From an uncultured Mucilaginibacter sp. (GTDB lineage: Bacteria; Bacteroidota; Bacteroidia; Sphingobacteriales; Sphingobacteriaceae): 9,719 nt of DNA. This document shows positions 5,828 to 9,719 of this stretch, one piece after another. The notes under the pieces were generated by a model. The model made no database searches, was not told the origin of the DNA, and saw only the letters and a program-made list of their open reading frames with translations. How positions within the stretch are numbered: position 1 is the stretch's first letter; each line of letters opens with the position of its first letter. The translations under genes and the position numbers were made by a program. The DNA lies in NCBI RefSeq assembly GCF_946481715.1, contig NZ_CAMLOV010000190.1, forward strand, positions 1 through 9,719. The letters are read 5' to 3'.

Positions 5828-5843
5828 TGTGATTGATATCACG
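5828..5843. promoter_or_regulatory. CRP/FNR-type box, proximal (about -41.5)
   Basis: TGTGATTGATATCACG has the perfect half-sites GTGAT and ATCAC and fits both TGTGA-N6-TCAC(A) of CRP and TGAT-N4-ATCA of FNR-like proteins. The centre is at 5835.5, 29.5 bases before the T of the -7 element at 5865. With a start near 5877 this is the classic class II activator position. Confidence 0.55.
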
Positions 5844-5845
5844 GG

Positions 5846-5872
5846 TTGAACCTCGCGGGCTGGGTAGTTTTG
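5846..5872 (+). promoter_or_regulatory. Bacteroidota-type promoter of the kinase/regulator operon
   Basis: TAGTTTTG at 5865-5872 matches TAnnTTTG exactly, with TTG at 5846-5848, 16 bases upstream, as a -33 candidate. The spacing is slightly short, as is often seen for activator-dependent promoters. Predicted transcription start is near 5877, giving a leader of about 130 bases. Confidence 0.55.
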
Positions 5873-5957
5873 TTAATTCGGCAAGCAACAGCACGCGTAA
5901 TATGCTAAGTATTTCATAGGAAAACATAGGCTTTTTCAACCCAAAACCATTAAAGCA

Positions 5958-6008
5958 ATGTGCCACCGGTTTTATTATCAACAACTCAAGGCAGTTTCGA
6001 AGCAATGA
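5958..6008 (+). CDS. Short upstream ORF (16 codons) overlapping the kinase start
   Basis: ATG at 5958 opens MCHRFYYQQLKAVSKQ and ends at TGA 6006-6008. The stop overlaps the kinase ATG (6005-6007) in an ATGA junction. This arrangement can couple translation of the two. No conservation data are available, so it may be fortuitous; the peptide itself has no recognisable motif. Confidence 0.3.
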   Translation: MCHRFYYQQLKAVSKQ

Positions 6009-7123
6009 AGAAAGTAACAATGGACCTGGGCATTAAGCAACTTCGGCTGCTGAAAATGATCGAAGTTTCAAACGACCATGCCATATTGTTATTGGACGAA
6101 ACAGGCCATGTAGAAACGTGGAATAACGGGGCAGAACGCATCAAAGGCTACAAAGCCGACGAGATCATCGGGCAAGATTTTTCGGTGTTTTACACCGAGG
6201 AAGACCGGAAAGCCGGGCTGCCACAGGCAATCCTGGCCGAAGCAAGGTCGGCAGGTTCGGTTTATAATGAAACCTGGCGGGTAAGAAAGGATGGCACGGC
6301 CTTTTGGGGTTCGGTAACGGTGATGGCCATGTACAACGATAAAGGCGACGTGATAGGCTTCGGCAAAATTACGCGCGACCTTACAGAGCGAAGACTGATG
6401 GAGACCAGCATAAGGCGCCATGCGGAGGAACTTGAGCTTAAGAATAAAGAAATAGAACAATTTGTATATATCGCCTCGCACGACCTACAAGAACCCCTGT
6501 TAACCGTTAGCAATTTCGTAGAACTGTTTCAAGCTGAATACGCCGGCCGGTTAGACGATAACGCCGTTTTGTATTTAAATTTTATGCTCACCGCTACCGA
6601 GCGGATGAAAAGCCTGATTAAAAGCCTGCTCGATTACTCGCGGTTGGGTACTATCAAAAAGTTGGAAGAAATTGATTGCAATAAGTTGGTAAAAGACGTG
6701 CTTGATGATCTTTCGGTAACCATTGGTAAGGCCGGTGCGCAGATCAGCTTCGACAAATTGCCAGTAGTTAGCGCCTACCTTACCGAGCTAAGGCAGCTAT
6801 TTCAAAACCTCATCAGCAATGCGGTAAAATTCAGGCGGAAAAATATGCTACCCAAAATTGCAATATCCGCTACCAGGGAAACGGATTGCTGGCGCTTTTC
6901 TGTAAGCGATAATGGTATCGGCATCGACCCCAAATTCAAAGAAAAAGTATTCCTGATATTTCAGCGCCTGCACGGGCGCGACGAATTTGAAGGCAATGGC
7001 ATTGGGTTGGCCTATTGCAAAAAAATTGTAGACCTGCACGGTGGCCAAATAACTTTCGAAAATAACTCAGGGGCAGGAAGCACCTTTATTTTTACCCTGC
7101 CTTTTAAAACTCCAACACGGTAA
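6005..7123 (+). CDS. Soluble PAS-domain sensor histidine kinase
   Basis: A 372-residue cytoplasmic kinase without membrane helices. A PAS/PAC sensor domain spans about 18-130 (ILLLDETGHVETWNNGAERI, then GYKADEIIGQDFSVFYTEED, ending DLTERR). A connecting coiled-coil-like helix leads to the phosphoacceptor His159 in SHDLQEPL, the HisKA class common in phytochrome-type kinases. The ATPase domain has an N box with Asn272 (NLISNAVKFR), G1 with Asp302 (DNGIGID), an F-box region (FLIFQRLHG) and G2 from Gly330 (GNGIGLAY). All catalytic residues are present. The ligand sensed by the PAS domain is unknown; no haem or flavin Cys/His signature is obvious. A GTG at 5960 would add 15 residues; ATG 6005 is preferred. 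The response regulator follows one base after the stop. Two CRP/FNR-type boxes precede the promoter. Confidence 0.9.
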   Translation: MKKVTMDLGIKQLRLLKMIEVSNDHAILLLDETGHVETWNNGAERIKGYKADEIIGQDFSVFYTEEDRKAGLPQAILAEARSAGSVYNETWRVRKDGTAFWGSVTVMAMYNDKGDVIGFGKITRDLTERRLMETSIRRHAEELELKNKEIEQFVYIASHDLQEPLLTVSNFVELFQAEYAGRLDDNAVLYLNFMLTATERMKSLIKSLLDYSRLGTIKKLEEIDCNKLVKDVLDDLSVTIGKAGAQISFDKLPVVSAYLTELRQLFQNLISNAVKFRRKNMLPKIAISATRETDCWRFSVSDNGIGIDPKFKEKVFLIFQRLHGRDEFEGNGIGLAYCKKIVDLHGGQITFENNSGAGSTFIFTLPFKTPTR

Positions 7124-7124
7124 C

Positions 7125-7568
7125 ATGAAAAAATATAAAGGCCTCGACGGCATATTATTGATCGACGACGATTTAGCCACCAACTTTATCCATACCAAAA
7201 TAATAGAAAGGGCGTCCGTTGGAGCCACTGTAAAAGCCATCACCAATGTAAGTGAAGCACTGGATTTTTTAACTTTTTCGGGTGCCTATCAAAATACGCC
7301 AGAGATTCCGCGCCCGGGGCTTATTTTGCTTGATATCAATATGCCGGGCTTAAACGGCTGGGATTTTATGAATGCCTACCACCAACTGGATGAATCGATG
7401 AAAGCAAAGGCCGTGGTAGTGATGGTATCTACCTCCCTAAACCCGGACGATAAAAACAGGGCATTGATTGATAAAGAGATCGTAACCTTCATTACTAAAC
7501 CCATCCGCCCCGAAAACCTAACAGAGGTTGTGGAACAATATTTTGAAGCGAGCGCGGATGCGGGGTGA
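7125..7568 (+). CDS. Single-domain CheY-like response regulator
   Basis: A 147-residue receiver domain without an output domain. The acidic pocket is Asp14-Asp16 (LLIDDD). The phosphorylated residue is Asp70 in LLDINMPGLNGW, the switch Ser/Thr lies in VVMVSTS (102-103), and Lys125 is in FITKPIRPE. The longer loop before Asp70 is typical of the Rcp1-like regulators that pair with PAS or phytochrome kinases. Without an output domain it must act through protein contacts or a phosphorelay, so the target of the pathway is not encoded nearby in the usual form. It is cognate to the kinase by adjacency (one-base gap), a standard inference. It runs convergent to the HEAT-repeat gene, with 15 bases between the stops and no terminator seen. 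Confidence 0.9.
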   Translation: MKKYKGLDGILLIDDDLATNFIHTKIIERASVGATVKAITNVSEALDFLTFSGAYQNTPEIPRPGLILLDINMPGLNGWDFMNAYHQLDESMKAKAVVVMVSTSLNPDDKNRALIDKEIVTFITKPIRPENLTEVVEQYFEASADAG

Positions 7569-7583
7569 ATTAATATAATTGCC

Positions 7584-8102
7584 TTAGGCGCGTAACAAGC
7601 GACGGACTTTTTTTATCCTTGCATTGATAGAAGGGATGTTTTCGGTCGCTAATTTTGATAATAGGCCGTCCAAATATTTTGAGGATAAGGCATGTCTGAC
7701 AGTTAACTCATAAAGGGCTTGGATAGCGTTCACTCTAACTATCCGCGAATTGGAATTATCCAATGCCCAGCCCGCCAGTATACCCCAGGCTTTTTGTGCC
7801 TCATCGCCGTCAATGGGAAGGCGGGGCATCAATAATGCTAAATGCCATTTCAGTTCTTTATTCACCGAAATTGCACACAATTCAAAGATTTTATTTTTAT
7901 GCCGATTAAGGAATTGTGGATGGGAGACGGTTATTTTCTCAACGGCATCCGCCGCACGCATAGCAATAAGCCGGTTGCGATGCGCTAAAAGATTGAAAAG
8001 CTCATCAAATTTGCTTTGCGTTTTGATATGCGCGGCCAGCCAATCACTGTTCCCGATCGATCTGAGATCGCCTCCCGATAGAAACTCCTCTGCCATTACC
8101 AT
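7584..8102 (-). CDS. HEAT-repeat-like helical protein
   Basis: A 172-residue soluble protein built of paired amphipathic helices. FDELFNLLAHRNRLIAMRAA with DAVEKIT resembles a HEAT repeat with the usual position-19 Asp-like charge and Ala-Ala core. RVNAIQALYELTVRH is a second such unit, and ELKWHLALLMPRL may be another. The C-terminal end is basic (INARIKKVRRLLRA). HEAT repeats form solenoid scaffolds for protein binding; no catalytic motif is present. Starts at 8102 and 8096 (MAEEFL) are both possible. Its upstream region has a TGAT-N4-ATCA box and a -7-like element in the same geometry as the kinase promoter, so it may belong to the same regulon. It could be a partner for the output-less response regulator, but that is speculation. 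Confidence 0.75.
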   Translation of the reverse strand: MVMAEEFLSGGDLRSIGNSDWLAAHIKTQSKFDELFNLLAHRNRLIAMRAADAVEKITVSHPQFLNRHKNKIFELCAISVNKELKWHLALLMPRLPIDGDEAQKAWGILAGWALDNSNSRIVRVNAIQALYELTVRHALSSKYLDGLLSKLATENIPSINARIKKVRRLLRA

Positions 8103-8166
8103 CGCTATAACTGTTACTAAATTTGATGTTGCGTTTCGTTCTTTTAAATAAGCAGTTGTAATCCTA

Positions 8167-8174
8167 TAAATCTA
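8167..8174 (-). promoter_or_regulatory. -7-like element of the HEAT-repeat gene
   Basis: On the minus strand these bases read TAGATTTA, one mismatch from TAnnTTTG. The first T is 29.5 bases from the centre of the box at 8198-8209, exactly as at the kinase promoter. Predicted start is near 8162, giving a leader of about 60 bases. No -33 TTG is seen. Confidence 0.4.
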
Positions 8175-8197
8175 CAGTTGAGGCCTGTTTAAATGAA

Positions 8198-8209
8198 TGA
8201 TGCACATCA
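8198..8209. promoter_or_regulatory. CRP/FNR-type box, third copy
   Basis: TGATGCACATCA fits TGAT-N4-ATCA, and the half-sites extend to TGATG and CATCA. It lies at about -41.5 for the minus-strand HEAT-repeat gene but at about -98 for the plus-strand gene at 8314, so the former is the more likely target. Confidence 0.5.
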
Positions 8210-8244
8210 CATAGTTATACACTCGGTGCAAAAACTATCAAAAA

Positions 8245-8258
8245 AGTAAATATTTACT
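8245..8258. promoter_or_regulatory. Perfect 14-base palindrome, possible operator
   Basis: AGTAAATATTTACT reads the same on both strands. It lies about 55 bases upstream of the predicted start of the 8314 gene. AT-rich palindromes occur by chance in such DNA, so an operator role is tentative. Confidence 0.35.
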
Positions 8259-8289
8259 AAAATAATTAGCAAATATACGCGTCAGTTTG

Positions 8290-8297
8290 TACCTTCG
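8290..8297 (+). promoter_or_regulatory. Candidate -7 element of the 66-aa gene
   Basis: TACCTTCG has one mismatch from TAnnTTTG. It lies 16 bases before the ATG at 8314, predicting a very short leader. No -33 TTG is found at the right distance. Confidence 0.35.
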
Positions 8298-8313
8298 GGT
8301 ATAATTACCCCTT

Positions 8314-8514
8314 ATGGAAAATGTTAAAGAAACAGAACAACTACAGCAATACCTTGCCGAGGCGGTAGAAATGCTGGATGACCTGAAACCAAAACTGGCC
8401 CTGTTCGAAAAGCAGCGCTACTTCCGCTTTAAAGCCGCGTTGGATAATTACTGCAAATTAAATACGGGTTTGCACAACTCACTGGAGCAGGCAGGCGTGG
8501 TAGACGCGGGTTAG
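8314..8514 (+). CDS. Small helical protein, 66 aa, unknown function
   Basis: A soluble acidic protein that looks wholly alpha-helical. Residues 5-30 (ETEQLQQYLAEAVEMLDDLK and following) have heptad-like spacing of Leu, and a second helix runs FRFKAALDNYCKLNTGLHNS. A two-helix hairpin or coiled-coil dimer is the likely shape. I recognise no family. Support comes from the clean frame, the upstream -7-like element and the hairpin after the stop. It is flanked by an AT-rich regulatory region upstream and the GH30-like gene downstream on the same strand; a hairpin separates it from the latter, so they are probably independent. Confidence 0.65.
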   Translation: MENVKETEQLQQYLAEAVEMLDDLKPKLALFEKQRYFRFKAALDNYCKLNTGLHNSLEQAGVVDAG

Positions 8515-8516
8515 GC

Positions 8517-8535
8517 CAGCGTACTTTACACGCTG
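8517..8535 (+). terminator. Short terminator-like hairpin
   Basis: Arms CAGCGT (8517-8522) and ACGCTG (8530-8535) flank a seven-base loop three bases after the TAG stop at 8512-8514. Only a weak T-rich stretch follows. Confidence 0.45.
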
Positions 8536-8620
8536 CTTAATTTCCATGCGTTTATGTTAAAATATCATTGACGGCAATAGGTACCATTGCTGTAATTTAG
8601 AGGCTCATAAAACCACGCCC

Positions 8621-9719
8621 TTGAAACACTTTATTACCCGCTGCCGCCTGTGCTTTAAAGCACTCTTTATACTTACACTATTACTATGCACTTTTGCCGC
8701 CAACCGCACTTTTGCCCAGGCGGAGGTAGAGCCATGGGGCAATATAACCGGAATACGCAATAAGGGGCAGCTCTACGGTTTCGAAAGCAGCCTGCGGGTG
8801 ATCAGCGCCAATGGAAAAAAGATAGCGGCAACAGCTAAGGAAAAGCAGTCGCCCAAATACAGTCGACGGGGAGAGGATCAAATTGTAGTCACCCGTATCG
8901 ACAGCTTGTTTTTCATCCAAACAGTTAGCGAGGCGGGTGCCGGCAAAATAAAGATGAACGTGCAGGTGACTGCTAAAAAAGATACCGCGCTTAAGGGTGT
9001 TTTCTTCTGCATCACCCTGCCTAAGGGCGAGTACAGCGCAAGCACGCTGCTGTTATCGGGCGCCAAGGACGATTCGCTTAAGCAAACTGCCCCCATCTTT
9101 GCCAATACCTTTGTAAACGTGCGCGTAAAAGCGGTAGAGTTTGTGGCGGCTACCCGCAAGCTGAAAGTGAGCTTTGATGGGTCGGAACGTATAATTGTTT
9201 GCCGCGATTCGCTGGGCAACCTGCAATTGTATGTGCCATTGGCCACAGATGTGGTACACAGGGGCGATGTGGTAGAGAAAACATTCAACATAAAAGCAAG
9301 CGGCGATATAGATGCGCAACCCGTTAACCTAACCGTTAATACCGCACAACCGGGTCGCGAATTTGCAGGGCTTGGAGGCAATTTCCGCCTGCAAAACCCA
9401 AAGACCGATCCGCAGGTGATCGACTATAGCCTGCAGAACCTCCGCGTGGCATGGGGCAGGGTAGAGATGCCCTGGCGCTTTTGGCAACCCGAAAAGGATG
9501 CAGACCCTATTGCCGGGGCGAATAACGGCAAACTAAACCCCTTTGTGCTTAAATCGATGCAGATGGCGCACCGGCTGGATAGTATGGGTATCCCCGTGAT
9601 ACTTTCGGCATGGTCGGCGCCGAACTGGGCAATTGTTGGGCCGCCGCGCTTTAGGCCCGGGCCCGACGGTGTGTGGGGCAACCCGCTGGATCACACACAG
9701 GACGAGGCCATCTATAAGT
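8621..9719 (+). CDS. Secreted GH30-like (clan GH-A) glycoside hydrolase, N-terminal part
   Basis: The frame is open from 8561 to the window edge and continues outside. The only standard start before the signal sequence is TTG at 8621. It yields a signal peptide: basic MKHFITRCRLCFK, hydrophobic ALFILTLLLCTFAA (14-27) and a likely cleavage after TFA (A32). The mature protein should be exported to the periplasm or beyond; no lipobox is seen. Residues about 35-240 form a beta-rich domain (QLYGFESSLRVI, then KGVFFCITLPKGEYSASTLL). The catalytic barrel begins with EFAGLGGNF (247-254), like the FxGFGG strand of GH30, followed by LRVAWGRVEMPWRFW and IPVILSAWSAPNW (W331-W336), like the SxWSxPxW strand of GH30 glucanases and xylanases. 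The catalytic Glu residues lie beyond the window. The substrate, probably a plant or fungal polysaccharide, is unknown; exact family placement is tentative. Confidence 0.75.
   Translation, partial: MKHFITRCRLCFKALFILTLLLCTFAANRTFAQAEVEPWGNITGIRNKGQLYGFESSLRVISANGKKIAATAKEKQSPKYSRRGEDQIVVTRIDSLFFIQTVSEAGAGKIKMNVQVTAKKDTALKGVFFCITLPKGEYSASTLLLSGAKDDSLKQTAPIFANTFVNVRVKAVEFVAATRKLKVSFDGSERIIVCRDSLGNLQLYVPLATDVVHRGDVVEKTFNIKASGDIDAQPVNLTVNTAQPGREFAGLGGNFRLQNPKTDPQVIDYSLQNLRVAWGRVEMPWRFWQPEKDADPIAGANNGKLNPFVLKSMQMAHRLDSMGIPVILSAWSAPNWAIVGPPRFRPGPDGVWGNPLDHTQDEAIYK

Noticed and set aside
6089..6481. Minus-strand ORF within the kinase gene
   Set aside because: It lies wholly inside a gene with all kinase motifs and shows no domain of its own.
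7750..8151. Plus-strand ORF opposite the HEAT-repeat gene
   Set aside because: The product is Ser/Cys/Arg-rich with no domain; the minus-strand protein has coherent helical repeats.
8878..9381. Minus-strand ORF of 167 codons inside the GH30-like gene
   Set aside because: The plus-strand frame has a signal peptide and barrel motifs, while this one is a Ser/Thr-rich shadow.

Overview
The window reads as chromosomal DNA of a Bacteroidota bacterium, most likely the Sphingobacteriaceae (Mucilaginibacter/Pedobacter type). The protein mix fits: a cold-shock protein next to small lysine-rich proteins, a PRC-barrel protein, a CheY-like regulator paired with a soluble PAS kinase, and a secreted GH30-like enzyme. 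Starts generally lack Shine-Dalgarno sequences, and several are preceded by the Bacteroidota -7 element TAnnTTTG. The genus is inference; there is no rRNA to test it. I see no tRNA, rRNA, CRISPR array, transposase or phage gene.

Layout. 1-441 (+) is the C-terminal end of a cation diffusion facilitator transporter, tail to tail with an MgtC/SapB membrane protein (438-1073, -). 1177-2498 (+) holds an alpha/beta hydrolase and a DNA-binding-domain-only AraC regulator. 2689-3505 (+) holds a one-TM small protein and a PRC-barrel protein, ended by a long perfect hairpin. 3574-4034 (-) is a two-gene unit: a 107-aa unknown and a 42-aa lysine-rich peptide. 4251-4724 (+) is a cold-shock protein, a strong intrinsic terminator and a 60-aa lysine-rich protein. 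4782-5102 (-) and 5330-5626 (+) are small genes of unknown function, the second with winged-helix-like character.

5627-6004 is a 378-base non-coding region: a probable terminator, a second hairpin, two tandem CRP/FNR-type boxes, a good Bacteroidota promoter and a 16-codon upstream ORF. It drives a soluble PAS histidine kinase (6005-7123) and, one base later, a single-domain response regulator (7125-7568). Convergent to these is a HEAT-repeat-like protein (7584-8102, -). Its upstream region carries a third box of the same kind, at the same distance from a -7-like element. 8314-8514 (+) is a small helical protein. From 8621 to the edge runs the N-terminal part of a secreted glycoside-hydrolase-like protein with a TTG start.

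The most interesting feature is regulatory. Three boxes of form TGAT-N4-ATCA, two of them centred exactly 29.5 bases from a -7 element, suggest that one CRP/FNR-family factor controls both the kinase/regulator operon and the facing HEAT-repeat gene, linking them in one response. This is inference from spacing and motif and has not been tested.
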